DNA of 21,361 nucleotides, taken from NCBI GenBank assembly GCA_000969725.1, contig JXSR01S032112.1, one strand, 5' to 3'. Below, one piece after another: positions 8,434 through 19,228 of this stretch (positions are counted from its first letter, which is position 1; each line of letters begins with the position of its first letter). A model generated the notes under the pieces. That model was not told where the DNA came from and did no database searches. It saw only the letters and a list, made by a program, of their open reading frames with translations. Made by a program: the position numbers and the translations under genes. This DNA is from Ophiothrix spiculata. Taxonomy: Eukaryota > Echinodermata > Ophiuroidea > Amphilepidida > Ophiotrichidae.

Positions 8434-10142
8434 TTTCAGGTTTGGTTGATAGACATTTAGGCTTCTAGTTTAATTGGAACTGAAACTCGGGGTGGACACA
8501 TTGACTGACTGACTGATGTAGCTCAATAGCGCAAGTAAAAGGAAAGTTGACTTTTCTTCCCATGCTTTTCTTGTAATCATCTCAAAAATCAGAAAATGTG
8601 ATGGTTTACCCTGAATTGGGGGCACTTTACAAATGTAAATTTTGATTTTATCATTTCATATATTTTTACAGTACCGGTACATGTATTTTCTAGGCTTTTT
8701 ATTTAAAATAATGACACCTCACTTTTGAAATTGATCAAGATGATCAAATTTTACAACAGAAAATCTGCTGGAAATTCTTCTTATTATAATATTGTTCGTT
8801 TTTTGCTGCCTAGCTATTTTCACCAGTTTCTTGAAAAGTGCTGTCACAAAGTCCTTCTCGGGATAAGCCATCACAAATGTATTACTACAAGCCTTGTATT
8901 TTGAGGCGTGCGAGTGCGATAGCACACCATCACACACCTAAAATGATCTTGAGGATTGCTCTTTTCAGCACACCTAATTAAATCTGGTAAAATTAAACAC
9001 AATAAGATACCAAAAGTGCTGTTTGTAGCACACCATGTATTTTCAAAATTCTAAGGCCTGTTACTATCTAGGCTGGGTCACACTGGTTTACTTTTTCAGT
9101 TACCTCATTTAAATTGTAATCATCCACCACAAACCTCCATTAAAGTTAACCCCTGGTCAATTTGGTATGCAAAATATCAGATATCTTAAACTTTAAATGA
9201 TACTTGTTTCAAGTTAATAGGCCCTACAAAGCACCAAGAAGAAAAGTTATGTTTTTTCACAGATGAATTGTCAATGTACATTTACATGCATAACGAACCT
9301 GCTTGTAAGGTAAGTTGTCATACATGTACACTTTTCAAATTCAATAACATACAGAAAATGTAAATTTTTAAATAGATTTGAGATGAAATGAAAACTGATG
9401 TTTTGCAATAAGAAAGGTATATTGTACATTGCAGATCTCTGAAAAATAAAAATTTGTCAGAATACAACTTGCATTTTTATCCTGAATCTCAAAATGAAAA
9501 ATGCTGACATTACTGGAGGTTTGTAATGAATGGTCACAATTTTTGATTTCAAACTTCAGCAAGATATCTAGTTTGTGCGTTATAGGGAGTACAAGCTAAG
9601 GTTTCTGTCAAGACTGTTTTTTGTGTCAACATGTCGTAATAATTTATTGTCGATAAGCGACGTCGACTTGTGTGTCGACATAAAGTTGATATCAAAGAAT
9701 TTGTTTTTGCAGGAAAAACAGAAATTGTTTGGATAAGCTTAATGACACGTAGACTTTTCTATAACATATGGTAATGTGCTTGCCTGATTTCAAGCCTATG
9801 AAGGACCAGTTATATGCGTTTGAAATGCTGCATGTCCAAATATTTTAGGCATTGTGTGTCAGACTTGTTTACATCCCTAATAAATGTATCTACATGTAGG
9901 CAGTTTATTGGACAATGTAAACAAAAATCCAGGGCAAGAGCTGCATTTACAAATAATTTGGCCCTGCACCCTAGATTTCTGTTAACACTATCTAATAATT
10001 TTTTGATTTGCTTTCAAATGCAATGCTCTCTGATGTGAGCGATACTTTGTCTCAATAGCTTTGGATCTTTTTCTGAAAAAAATCGAATGATTAAAAAGGG
10101 ATGTGCATCTCTTAGTGGTTATTAATTTGTATGAAAACATTT

Positions 10143-10160
10143 TGTAAATATTTGTAAATA
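10143..10160 (+). promoter_or_regulatory. Tandem Pumilio-type elements (TGTAAATA x2)
   Basis: Two exact TGTANATA motifs, at 10143-10150 and 10153-10160, are spaced 10 nt start to start. If this lies in the ENKUR 3' UTR they are candidate PUF-protein sites. Motif-only evidence in AT-rich DNA. Confidence 0.3.
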
Positions 10161-10647
10161 CTCAGATAATAAACATGTACTCAAATGTAATTATATGTTT
10201 CCTATTTTAGACACATTGGTTTTGTGGTAAAGAGGCAAAAAAGGACACGCCATGCATTGCAATTTTTACGGTACATAAATATATGCTGTAAAATGTACAT
10301 TTTCATTTGGGATAAACTTTGTACTTTAATTCAATATATTTGTTGTAAATGGATTAGTTAAATTTTTGTAATGGATTTGGCTCATCTACCAATGTAATCC
10401 ATGCTTAGATCAACTTTAGATGGTCTCTAGTTCTGCAAATTAAAAGTGGCCGGTACTATATGTACTGTACACCTTATCACATCAAAAAGAGATTTGTAGC
10501 AGTTTACCGCTTGTCCAATATCAAAGTAGGGCTTAACTTATTAAGCTCCCACCAAGTGTTATAGGGGTGGGGTAGGGGAGGATTAGATGTAGTATACTAT
10601 TTAGGCTTGCAGGCTTGGTGTCCAGACATTCACTTGTCCGGGAGACA

Positions 10648-10809
10648 TTCGCCCCAATATTCGCTCCGACTATTTCTCTCAAATGGAGGGAAAATATTGC
10701 TTACAATGCTTGAATATTGATGGAAGAATTAGTTATATAACCTTGACCAATATCCAAGCATTGGAACTGTCATCACTCTTTATTTGAGCGAACAAGTCAG
10801 AGCGAATGT
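10648..10809. repeat. Imperfect inverted-repeat element
   Basis: GACATTCGC (10648) and GCGAATGTC (10801) mark the ends, with further imperfect pairing inward. The core is an inverted pair of 16-mers, 10704-10719 and 10748-10763, matching at 15 of 16. Probably a small MITE relic within or beyond the ENKUR 3' UTR. Confidence 0.5.
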
Positions 10810-11020
10810 CACGTGCAAATGTTTATCAAACGAGCGGTTGTCTTTGGATGTAAAGACTTATTGTATTTGATTCCGTCCATACATAAACTGTCAATTATAT
10901 TAAATGCTCATTTCAATTAATATCCATCCTACATGTGTAAATGTATCCGTCCCTAAGAGTCGCATTCACAAACACTCACTTGTGATATTAAATGCTTTGT
11001 ACTGTTGTATGTTTGTTTGA

Positions 11021-11026
11021 AATAAA
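11021..11026 (+). terminator. Candidate poly(A) signal
   Basis: AATAAA with a GTTTGTTTG stretch just before it and, about 15-45 bases later, T-rich sequence with GT elements. It is on the ENKUR strand and is the strongest of four AATAAA hexamers after the stop. Confidence 0.35.
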
Positions 11027-11060
11027 AGAAAAAAAGTTCAATTTTGATGTACAATTTGAT

Positions 11061-13036
11061 TGTCTTTTGTTAATTGTTTTTTAGTCACTTCCAGCACAGA
11101 TTAAAAAGGCCCTGGAAAATTAATTATGAGCAATTATCATTACTTTTTATAGCTCACATGAAGTACTGAATCCACTCTTCCAATTCAACCACTGGTTTTG
11201 GAATGTTCTTCAACTTCATCATTGATTTGTCTCAAATCAGCATGTCTGATGCGATTTTAAACGTTGACAATACTTCTGGTTTAGAATATGACATTCGGTA
11301 TATCAAACTTTTCAAGTGAGGATATGTATTATTTCAAGGGTTTTTCAAACGGTAAATAGTTGAATTGGACGAGTTGATATGGTACATTATAATTAAATTT
11401 ATCGCTTTAAATGTTCAACTTAATTGACACTAAATGAGTAAAAGCTAATTGTCAACCCATCATTTTCAGGTTTTGCTCTATAAAGTAATGAAATCCATCA
11501 TTAATGTGCAAGGAACATTTCTATAGTCGGGTAACTTGGGTTAACACGCTGGAAATACTGGTGATGTCAGATTTTGAGCCAAAGAACACGAGGTTTTCTT
11601 GCCCATATATTTCAGGAACTCCTTTTATCTAATACTGGGCTTGATAAATCGATAGCCCGGGACAACCATTTTTCTTGTCGGGCTAGTAGAAACCATAAGT
11701 TTACTAGCCCGCCGGGCGCGGGCTACTGTATTTCCAACCTTAATAACAACAGGTGCTTCTTTTTTTCTATTTTATGGAAGAAATATGTACATTTTTTACC
11801 ACAAATTATTTTACCCTGTGCATTTGATGAGCAAATATGTGCACTGTTGATGTTGTGTGAGAACTTTGGGCTAGTAACATTAAAGGGGGGAAAGTACATT
11901 TTCATGGCTAGTGCATTTTTAAATTTTTTTCAAGCCCTGTAATATACAGCATTTTTCAAATCTGGAAACAAATAAGGTGTATTTACGACTGAATTTATAC
12001 TTTAATTTTTGAAACGTTGCCAAAAACAAACAAACCAATCATTGTAATATTGAAGTCATGAAAAATTAATACAACAAATCTGCAGAGTGCATAATCTGGA
12101 AGCATGTGCGACAATATGCAAAGATATCGGTCAAAAATAAAATTCACTGCATGCACCTTGATACTATCATCTCTCTTTCGTACAACACACAGTGATTGTT
12201 AGTTATGCACATTGGTTAAGTTCAGATGTTGGAAATTCAATTACTTCAATAAATGTTTCTAGATTCAGTAAAATGTTATCCCAGCAAATTTCAGTTACAG
12301 TTGAAGCTTTCACGATATATTTGTGCTAAAACCGCAAATTTTGACTCTGTGGGCTAAAACACACATATTAATTTTAATTGTTTTTTCTCATTAACTGACA
12401 TCACCATCAATGTTTGGCATGCTGATCTGCTTTTAGATATAAATACATTTGCATAAACTCAATTATTAGTCGAGTTACAGAGCATAAGGTTTTCCACAAA
12501 AGATCAGTTTTAAGAATGTAATAACTCAGTCAAAACAAGTAGATATTTTCGTCAGGCTGTAAAAACATGAATGATCAAAAGAGCGACTATTTCAAAATAA
12601 TGGTGTTTTTTTTCTGACACAATTATCGAGTTCAATTCTCTAGTTTATGTTTTTGTTAACAAATTGTTGGTTCCGAACAATAAAAAGAGCAGGCTTTTAG
12701 TTGGAGTTTTAGTTTACAAATTCTACTTTACTGATTTGTTAGGGGAACAATTGAAATATTAGCATTTAAATGTTACTTTGTAAAATTAGTCACCATTGAC
12801 AAGAAATGATCCATGGTAATCCGTCGTAATTATTTGTAGAAAATAATGAGTAATCACATTGAGGCGACACTAATCAATAGTATTATATACCAAGGTGTCA
12901 AGCTGCATTGCATGCTTCGATACTCATGATGTGATTTCAATCATCAACACGCTATTTCAGTATTAATGTAATCAAAAAGACTTGTTGCACAAAGTATTTT
13001 GCACCTCAGAAAGAACTATTGCTGACCCATTCAAAT
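11061..13036. other. Intergenic AT-rich DNA
   Basis: No conserved coding sequence on either strand; the longest frame, 11574-11942 plus, covers a hairpin-rich repeat at 11654-11720 and has no recognisable domain. The rest shows only A/T runs. Confidence 0.5.
11654..11710. repeat. Two overlapping hairpins in a GC-rich islet
   Basis: AGCCCGGGACAA (11654-11665) pairs with TTGTCGGGCT (11675-11684). GGGCTAGTA (11680-11688) pairs with TACTAGCCC (11702-11710). The two stems share 11680-11684, so they exclude one another. Probably a transposon end. Confidence 0.5.
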
Positions 13037-13189
13037 AATATTCAGAGATGCCACTTAGTATCACTAAAAAATCCTGAAACTTGGCAAAAAAGTTGAAAAA
13101 AGGGCTGAAAATAAATAAAAACGCATAAATTTTGAGTTAAAAAATCCTGAAATCAGGAAAAATCCTGAAAAGTGGCATCTCTGAATATT
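13037..13189. mobile_element. 153-bp MITE with perfect 20-bp inverted ends
   Basis: AATATTCAGAGATGCCACTT (13037-13056) is exactly complementary to 13170-13189. The interior repeats AATCCTGAAA several times and is A-rich. The flanks show no clear target duplication beyond the AATATT included in the ends. Confidence 0.75.
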
Positions 13190-13935
13190 TCACGTGCTTG
13201 ATATTTTCAACCAATTTACAAATTTGTTTTCTTTGTGTGAACGAAATGTGCCGTTAAATTGCACTTCTGTGAACATTTTCTCTCGTAAAATGACCGCGTT
13301 TCTATTGTTCACCTCTAGCGGATTACAAAAACTGAATTTCACAGTAGTTAGCTTTACAAATTGTAAATCGTTTGTAATGGGTTTACAAAACTGTCAGTTC
13401 GCTACGTGCAAATCTTTTGTAAATATGAATAGACTTCACAGTAGGATTACATGGACTGGTAGACGCGATGAAAAGGAATTACAATTTACACATATGCTAA
13501 TTTAACAAAAATGAGTAACAATTTTGTTTACTGTCTTAAACTCGATATTTGAACTCGAGAAATGATTGCAAAGAGTGACCCGGCCTATTTTCATAACAAG
13601 CTCAATGGAAGAGGATGCTAAACCCAAAATTGACGTTCAAGGACGTAAAGTAATATCATCAAGTACAATAATTTCACAGCAGCTCTGACACAATTACAAA
13701 ATATATAGAAATGACATCACAAGCTTATTAACTGAAATTTGGGATTTTATTCAGAACAATAGTTTCACTTACTACATATTATATACATGTACAACATATC
13801 ATTAGGAACTACCTGTTTGTTTATCCTAATAAATCTTTCCAGATGATTGACCTTAAACTTGTAATAGATCACTCATCTTGAAAGCACCATTGGGTCTTGA
13901 AACCTTTTGTTCTACGGATTGTTGCCATGTAATGT
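13190..13935. other. Intergenic DNA, no gene assigned
   Basis: A 103-codon plus-strand frame (13194-13505) is rich in TTTACAAA-type words and has no recognisable domain. Nothing else stands out. Confidence 0.4.
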
Positions 13936-14247
13936 GAATTCTGTAATCTCAGGTCAAACCAATTTGAAACAAAACCCTTTGTCATTATCTTCAGCCATAC
14001 AAGTATACCAAGCCCTGAATATATTGTCAATTATTCACAGATTCTACAAATTATGTATATATAAGTCGTTTGTCCTCTGATGTGTTTATGCATTGTGAGT
14101 TTATACTGCTGTGTTAGGCCTTGTATCCATTGGCTGTACCCATATTCCTTGTGCACTTGTCTCGTTATCTATTGTTAGTAATTGTGCGGCGCAACACAAA
14201 CAATAAACTTCGTTCCGCTTAGTGATCATATCAGTGGCCTGTAGCCG

Positions 14248-15037
14248 CGTTCAGACGGTCGGACTTAAGTTGCTTATGACCGGTCATAACTTGTGTCGGT
14301 AATACTGCCCTACCATGACAAAAGGAAGTAGGTGACATTTTTTACGAAATGCTGGTTTATAATTTCCGCCAAACAAAAGTAGGAGTCAGTTAGGTCACCA
14401 GAAAATCAAAAAAATTCATGTTGGAAACTTCAGCCACGTTCAGGCGGTCGGACATAAGTTGCTTGTGACCGGTCAGAAGTTGTGTCGGTAATAGCGTCGG
14501 ACATAAATTTGCAGTGAGAACAATAGTCGGATTTAACTCTATCGGGTATAGCGCGACTTATATCCGACGCATTTATACCCGATGAAGACCAGACATAAGT
14601 CCGGTCATAAGAATGCAAATGAGGATAATGAGCTTTATTCCGTTGTTGAGTACCCTGTTATATGTGCGGCAGAGCATGCCATTGTATTCAATTGGCTCAT
14701 TTGCATTCTTTGGAGTAGAAAATGATAGCGCTACCAGTTGTTACCGGTAAATTCAGTCTCGAAGTGTTACAGTGTAATCCGATTATCACTCTAACAACTA
14801 GTTCACGCTTTCTGATTTTGAACCATGATCGAACTGATCACCATATAAAAGTATAGCATACACCGATGTCAAGGAATGTGCGTAAACCAGTTACTGGGGA
14901 AGTTACATAACCACTACGATACTGAGTAAAACAGCATTTCGTAAAACATGTCACTTACGTCCTTTAGTCGTGCTAGGGCAGTATTACCGACACAAGTTAT
15001 GACCGATCATAAGCAACTTAAGTCCGACCGTCTGAAC
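14248..15037. mobile_element. Inner element with GTTCAGACGGTCGGACTTAA ends
   Basis: The left terminus at 14248 and the right terminus near 15037 are inverted copies over about 110 bp, to GAAATGCTG. They include CATAACTTGTGTCGGTAATA and the palindromic GACCGGTC. The inner TIR copy near 14438 differs by several substitutions, which suggests an older relative nested within. Confidence 0.65.
14609..14710. repeat. Inverted 15-mers carrying octamer motifs
   Basis: AAGAATGCAAATGAG (14609-14623) and its exact complement (14696-14710). Each contains ATGCAAAT, the POU-factor octamer. They form the base of an inner hairpin in the nested element. Confidence 0.6.
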
Positions 15038-15049
15038 GCTGCTTGTGTA

Positions 15050-15137
15050 CTGCAGATATTCCTATTACCTGGTGCTCAAGAAGTATGAACATGTTGATTG
15101 TTGGTGCTGCCAGGTCATAGGAATCATCTGCCGTACA
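15050..15137. repeat. Hairpin insert in right arm of the foldback
   Basis: CTGCAGATATTCCTATTACC (from 15050) pairs imperfectly with GGTCATAGGAATCATCTGCC near 15113-15132. The left arm lacks this segment, so it is an insertion, itself a small palindromic element. Confidence 0.65.
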
Positions 15138-15263
15138 TAGGCCACTGATATGATCACTAAGCAGAACGAAGTTTATTGTCTGTGTTGCGCCGCACAATTA
15201 CTGACAATAGAAAACGAGACAAGTGCACACGGAATATGGGTACAGCCAATGGCAAGGCCTAAG

Positions 15264-15283
15264 GCCTTGTATCCATTGGCTGT
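15264..15283 (+). repeat. Extra direct copy of the foldback terminus
   Basis: GGCCTTGTATCCATTGGCTG recurs just outside the right arm, in the same orientation as the left-arm copy at 14117. It lies next to the inverted right-arm copy, so TAGGCC and GGCCTTA meet in a small palindrome. Confidence 0.6.
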
Positions 15284-15620
15284 TCACTGGTGCCATATGC
15301 ACGCAATTGTCACCAATTGCCATGCAACACACACAGGAAACATCATGAGATTACAGAATTCTTGCACATTTTTAAAGGGTATAATATTTATTGCCCTCTG
15401 CTTGTTCTCGCATTAATTCAGGATAATCTAAAAGTGCAATATTAACGGTCTCAGGGAATATGGCACCAGACAATAAGTATTTACCTGTATTCTGTGAACA
15501 AGCAGGGATAACTAATAATATCTAATACCCCTTTCATCCCGGCTTTAAATTTGGCATTCCAATAGCAGCAAACTGCTTGACATATTTCTAGCATTTTTAT
15601 CAAGCTAGTATTTAAGATAT

Positions 15621-16262
15621 TTTAATCATTATGAGACCTATGGCATGTCATACGACTGACAGGAGAAAAATGGGGAAATGAAATGTGAGTTGTGTAACAT
15701 TTTCAGCTCTCTTAGTTTCCATGCTTAAATCAAAAGCAAGCATATTGCAGCTTTAAAGGGTAAAAGGTTTGCTTCATATTTGTTACATATATATGCAAAT
15801 AAGCACAGATTTGGGGTTAGGGGAGTTATTGTGTAAGTCAGGTATATCCCATATTACTTATTTGGTCAAATTTCAGCCACCAAAACTAGCGTCAAATGGC
15901 ATCAGAGACTGCACAAACAAACAAACAAACAAAAAATGACTTCTGAGGTACCACTTTGAAACTTGACCGGCTGCTGACTGCCCAGAATTGCATGTTCAGG
16001 GCGGTTGATATGCAATATGGTCCTTTACTTACACTTTGATAAATAAAGCCCCATATTTTGCTCCATAGCATTAAGATAAACTTGTCTTGTTTTTGCTCAG
16101 TATGATACATGTTGTAGACCCCAGTGAAGCACTTAACTACCAAGTAATAGTCATGTATCAATCAATGCTGCTTCAATTGTCCATCTCAAGTTAGTGTCAA
16201 AGTTCCAGAAAGAAATGTCCACATCAGAAATGTCTCCTGGATGTGTTGAATGATTGCAGGTT
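15621..16262 (-). other. Probable PSMC5 3' UTR
   Basis: AT-rich sequence downstream of the PSMC5 stop. Minus-strand poly(A) signal candidates are ATTAAA (15626-15621) and, further on, AATAAA (15392-15387). The stretch holds a CAAA microsatellite and no other convincing feature. An 89-codon minus ORF inside it (16161-15892) has no family resemblance. Confidence 0.4.
15913..15936. repeat. (CAAA)n microsatellite
   Basis: About five CAAA units followed by an A run, within the probable PSMC5 3' UTR. Confidence 0.75.
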
Positions 16263-16316
16263 TTATTTCCAGAATTTCTTGATAGACATGTTTTTCTCTG
16301 AATCTTTTTGCATTAC
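16263..16316 (-). CDS. PSMC5: PSMC5 terminal coding exon
   Basis: The acceptor reads CTCTTTACAG|GTAATG. It is followed by 17 codons and TAA encoding [17 protein letters not shown]. The exon is 54 nt including the stop, so it can be found only by knowing the family's C-terminus. It is phase 0 with the upstream exon. Confidence 0.95.
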   Translation of the reverse strand, partial: VMQKDSEKNMSIKKFWK

Positions 16317-18026
16317 CTGTAAAGAGAGGCAAAATATACATATCAAAATACACTATGAATTACAAAAATAATTGTTTTCAGATATAGCAACACATCTATC
16401 TACAGAGAAGTTTTATGGTTTCATCGGGAGGCTGTCGTTTATAAATAGAAAATAATTAATCACTTTCAATTTGTACAATAACTCTAGACTGAATATACAA
16501 GGGGTCCTAGACTTCTACACTTTTCTCATTAGCAGTTCTAAGGGTTTAATTCAAGATTTGTTTTTATATATCATTATTTTCTTGGTAGCTGATGTGAAGT
16601 AATATGCAATGGTGTTTTAGAGCATTTTAAATAAAGTGTGTCCCAATAAAAATGAATCACTTTTGGTTTTGGTCATATCTCAGAGACCATTGGAAAATAA
16701 TGAAAACTTATTGCATAATAGTAATTAGTACAGTTAAGTCTTGTCTTGAATCAGTAAAATATTGAGCAAAAATTAGAATTTTGTAAGAAGACTCACTTTT
16801 ACCTTTACAATGGAACAAGCTCACTGATAGGTGGTACAACTATATGGTTACTATGATTTTTAAGTGCATGAAAGGTATATCACTTGAATATCTCTCTTCT
16901 CAGTTCATTTCTATGTCTAATATTTATTCTAAAAGTAGTAGAAACTGTCTTTATGAACCTAAAAATATTACTTTTAATTCTCATGCAGTAAGAATATGGA
17001 ACAATCTCCCTGTTGAAGTTAGATGTAACTTTTCTGCATACAGTGTCAACAAATTGAAACAGCTAACATCTATGTGTTGTAAAATGTACTTAAAATTATT
17101 TGATTTTCCATGCTTTACTATTTTTTTTACTGAAATCTATCTTGTTTTAGTGGCTATACCATATTTTGAGATCTTTCAGTGACTGTGTTACAAGTTGCAA
17201 GTACATTGATTGATACAAAATAAAATTTGGCTTAATATATATGTCATTATGATAAACACATGTTACTGTGGTTAACAAAATTTGAATGGAGTAAAATTTA
17301 GTCGTCTTACAAAATTCCAGTTTTCTCAAAAAGTCTTGACTGATTATGATCAAAATTTCACCAATGCAAGACTACATCTGTTAGCTGTACTAATAAGTTA
17401 TGATAAAATGGTGTCCCTATTTGGGTTTTTTGAATAATAGAGACCTATTTTTTACAATTTGGAGGGTTTGAGGCCATTTTAGTAGGATTTTACCAAGTTA
17501 AAGATTTACCACATTTAAGTTTGCCAAATTTTTAAAATAGGACCCTTTCTCGTGATTTCAGAGGCCACAAATGATATAATGTTTGGGGATTTTTCCATTG
17601 TCCGCAGAGAGGCACATACTTGTTTACCATTACTAGGGAGCTTTCGATTTCATGACGGCGACGTATCCTACAACGGTGCACATCACCGTGTATAGTGTAT
17701 AGTTGCTGTCCTAGCCAGAACGGTTTTCAGGCTGTTTGTGTGCTGTAGACTCAAGAGGACGGACGTATAAAATCATTTTGCGCCGTGGGAAAAATTGATA
17801 TGCATGGTTACCGTTGTAGAATGTGTCGCCGTCGTGGATTCGAAAACTCCCTACTACTATAACTTCCGCACCCTCCTGGAGAAAATGATAATAGAATAAC
17901 CAGACTAAGTCTTCTTCTAACTAAACATAATTCCCTTACCTTTGCTACAGCCATTTCAAAATCTTCCTGTGTTACATGGACTCGTCTTTCTCTCAGCGCA
18001 TACATGCCAGATTCGGTACAAACACC
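16263..18026 (-). CDS. PSMC5: 26S proteasome regulatory ATPase Rpt6 (PSMC5), last two exons, 5'-truncated by window
   Basis: Two minus-strand exons, 18026-17940 and 16316-16263, join in phase to give 47 residues matching the extreme C-terminus of PSMC5: [28 protein letters not shown], then [14 protein letters not shown] and the tail FWK before TAA. Vertebrate PSMC5 ends in LWK, so the tail is almost unchanged. Rpt6 is one of six AAA+ ATPases in the proteasome base that unfold substrates and feed them into the 20S core. Its C-terminal tail docks on the alpha ring but lacks the HbYX motif of Rpt2/3/5. The preceding exons (AAA+ core with Walker A/B) are not in the window; the next intron runs at least 3.3 kb to its right end. 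Strong protein conservation and intact splice sites indicate a live gene. Confidence 0.96.
16799..17182 (+). pseudogene. Non-LTR retrotransposon (LINE) reverse-transcriptase C-terminal relic
   Basis: The plus-strand frame from 16799 reads [12 protein letters not shown], then [13 protein letters not shown], a Ser/Arg-rich stretch, [17 protein letters not shown] and a VNKLKQ tail. This is the usual pattern after the thumb of CR1/Jockey/RTE-like LINE reverse transcriptases: LxW.P...R, FK.L.G..P.YL, then a WN.LP..+R motif (Trp codon at 16997) and a final FK..L helix. Only about 90 residues of family match remain. Everything upstream (catalytic palm, endonuclease) is missing, as in typical 5'-truncated insertions. 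It lies antisense in the PSMC5 intron. The clade cannot be fixed from this fragment. Confidence 0.7.
17635..17852. mobile_element. 218-bp MITE with AGGGAG termini and ACT target duplication
   Basis: AGGGAGCTTTCGATTTCATG (17635) and the complement of the right end, AGGGAGTTTTCGAATCCACG, form about 45-bp imperfect TIRs continuing through ACGGCGAC and CTACAACGGT. ACT flanks both sides (17632-17634 and 17853-17855). The element lies in the PSMC5 last intron. Its superfamily is unclear. Confidence 0.75.
17940..18026 (-). CDS. PSMC5: PSMC5 penultimate exon
   Basis: The acceptor on the minus strand reads TTTCTCCACAG|GGTGTT and the donor GCAAAG|gtaagg. The exon is 87 nt, exactly 29 codons, phase 0 at both ends. 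It encodes the AAA+ small-subdomain helices with MYALRERR and [11 protein letters not shown], an almost invariant PSMC5 segment. The Ser after GVCTE is Ala in vertebrates. Confidence 0.96.
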
Positions 18027-18114
18027 CTGTGGAGAAATTAAAAATATAACATTTCGCATTCGTCAAAATATTTTGATTTGAAATGCCTCTTTACCTGTAA
18101 TAAATTTGACCAAT

Positions 18115-18548
18115 TGAGTGGTGCTCTGGCAAAATCAGTGGAAAGTCGCGATTTTCAAAATCCAGTTCATGACATATTTTAATTCTCTATAATCTCAGTT
18201 TTCGAATGATATATAATATGTCATATTTTCTTTCTACAATCTTCATTTAGAGATCGAAATACAAGGCAGTCCACTCAAAATCTGGCAGTAAAAAATCGTC
18301 GCATATCGATTTTAAAGTTACTGATTACTATAGTGTATGATAGCAAAACGTGCTCAATTACCCATGATTAATTGCACTTCCCCGCATAATTGACCTTCAA
18401 AACACAAGATATAGTTTCACACGTGTGTATTAATGCGTTTTACGTCAAAAAACGAAATTTGATCTTTTCACCATATTTTTACTTTAGCAGCCATTTATTG
18501 ATAATCTTCAATTGGGACTTTCCGCTCATTTTGCCAGAGCACCACTCA
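18115..18548. mobile_element. 434-bp MITE with TGAGTGGTGCTCTGGCAAAA termini
   Basis: Inverted termini at 18115-18147 and 18516-18548 match over about 33 bp with two or three differences, through GGAAAGTC. The interior is AT-rich and non-coding. The target duplication is not clear. The left end lies 89 bp upstream of the PSMC5 penultimate exon. Confidence 0.75.
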
Positions 18549-19147
18549 CTTAAGGCTACAGTCCCTTAAAACGTCTCGCTCGGCTGAATGTCACGTTTAC
18601 TGCAAGTTTTTACCTACTTATACCTATCAGAATATCACAATTTTAATCGTACATATTGAATAGAGTCTCTAGTTTATACATGGAACTTACTAGTGATTTC
18701 ACGTCCATTATCAAGGTCAAAATGACGCCTAAAGACTACTTCGGAAAAGTTGACCCTTTTTCGCTGAAACCTCATAATTTCATGATGTTCGAACAATTCG
18801 ACTGGTTTCAAATTTTGACACATTGTAGGCTTGATACTTCTTATTGAATTACAAACAACATTTTATAAATATGCTGAGTTGTTTTTGAATGACAATGTAA
18901 CAAACCCGCGTTGTTTTGCCCGAAAATCCGGACGTGAATTACGACTCTGAGTTCACCCTCTTTGAGCTGGGAGTTGCCTGTTTTTAGTATCTACATTATC
19001 TACATTTTGTCTGATATACGCATTCGCATAATTTACTTACAAATTGAGCATTCCAATGAGGCAAAAATTGCAATTGTTATGTAAACAAAAGAAAATTACG
19101 GCATTCTAATGTTTATGTTTTAGATTTTAGTTCACAATCTCAACGCT

Positions 19148-19228
19148 GCCTTGATAGCTCAGCGGTAGATCCCTCGCCTGGTAATGCATGATTAACCCCT
19201 GCCATAATCCATGGTTTGACTCCCCGCA
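19148..19228 (+). pseudogene. tRNA-like sequence (degenerate tRNA or SINE head)
   Basis: GCCTTGATAGCTCAGCGGTA resembles a tRNA 5' half with A box. GGTTTGACTCC (19213-19223) is a B box with one change from GGTTCGACTCC. The spacing is tRNA-sized, but the stems do not close and the acceptor does not pair, so it is not a working tRNA. The following A/T-rich tail may belong to a SINE. Confidence 0.55.

Larger units (their letters stand above)
8434..11060 (+). other. Probable ENKUR 3' UTR and downstream AT-rich DNA
   Basis: No further coding sequence is recognisable. AATAAA occurs at 9445-9450, 9879-9884, 10168-10173 and 11021-11026. The last is the most convincing: it follows a T/GT-rich tract and is followed by A-rich then T/GT-rich sequence, like a cleavage region. 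A 2.6-kb 3' UTR would then include tandem Pumilio-type motifs and a hairpin element. An earlier end is equally possible without transcript data. Confidence 0.35.
13936..15361. mobile_element. Nested foldback / long-TIR element
   Basis: The outermost GAATTCTGTAATCTCA (13936-13951) is exactly inverted at 15346-15361. Inside, arms of over 200 bp pair: TAGGCCTTG..CCATTGGCTG through GTGATCATATCAGTGGCCT (about 14114-14240) with 15137-15263, and GTTCAGACGGTCGGACTTAA through GAAATGCTG (about 14248-14357) with 14932-15037. The right arm has an extra hairpin insert (15050-15137). A related GTTCAGGCGGTCGGACATAA copy starts near 14438 in the middle. No transposase is encoded. Best read as one non-autonomous element inserted in another, with later rearrangement. 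Confidence 0.75.
16317..17939 (-). other. PSMC5 last intron
   Basis: A 1.6-kb GT-AG intron on the minus strand. It contains an antisense LINE relic (about 16799-17182) and a MITE with a target duplication (17635-17852). The remainder, 16317-16798 and 17183-17631, is AT-rich with no other recognisable feature. Confidence 0.85.

Noticed and set aside
11574..11942. 122-codon plus-strand ORF as a gene
   Set aside because: Begins at a non-ATG, spans a hairpin-rich repeat, and has no recognised domain.
13194..13505. 103-codon plus-strand ORF as a gene
   Set aside because: Low-complexity TTTACAAA words, no splice or domain support.
19148..19228. Functional tRNA gene
   Set aside because: B box is altered and stems do not close.
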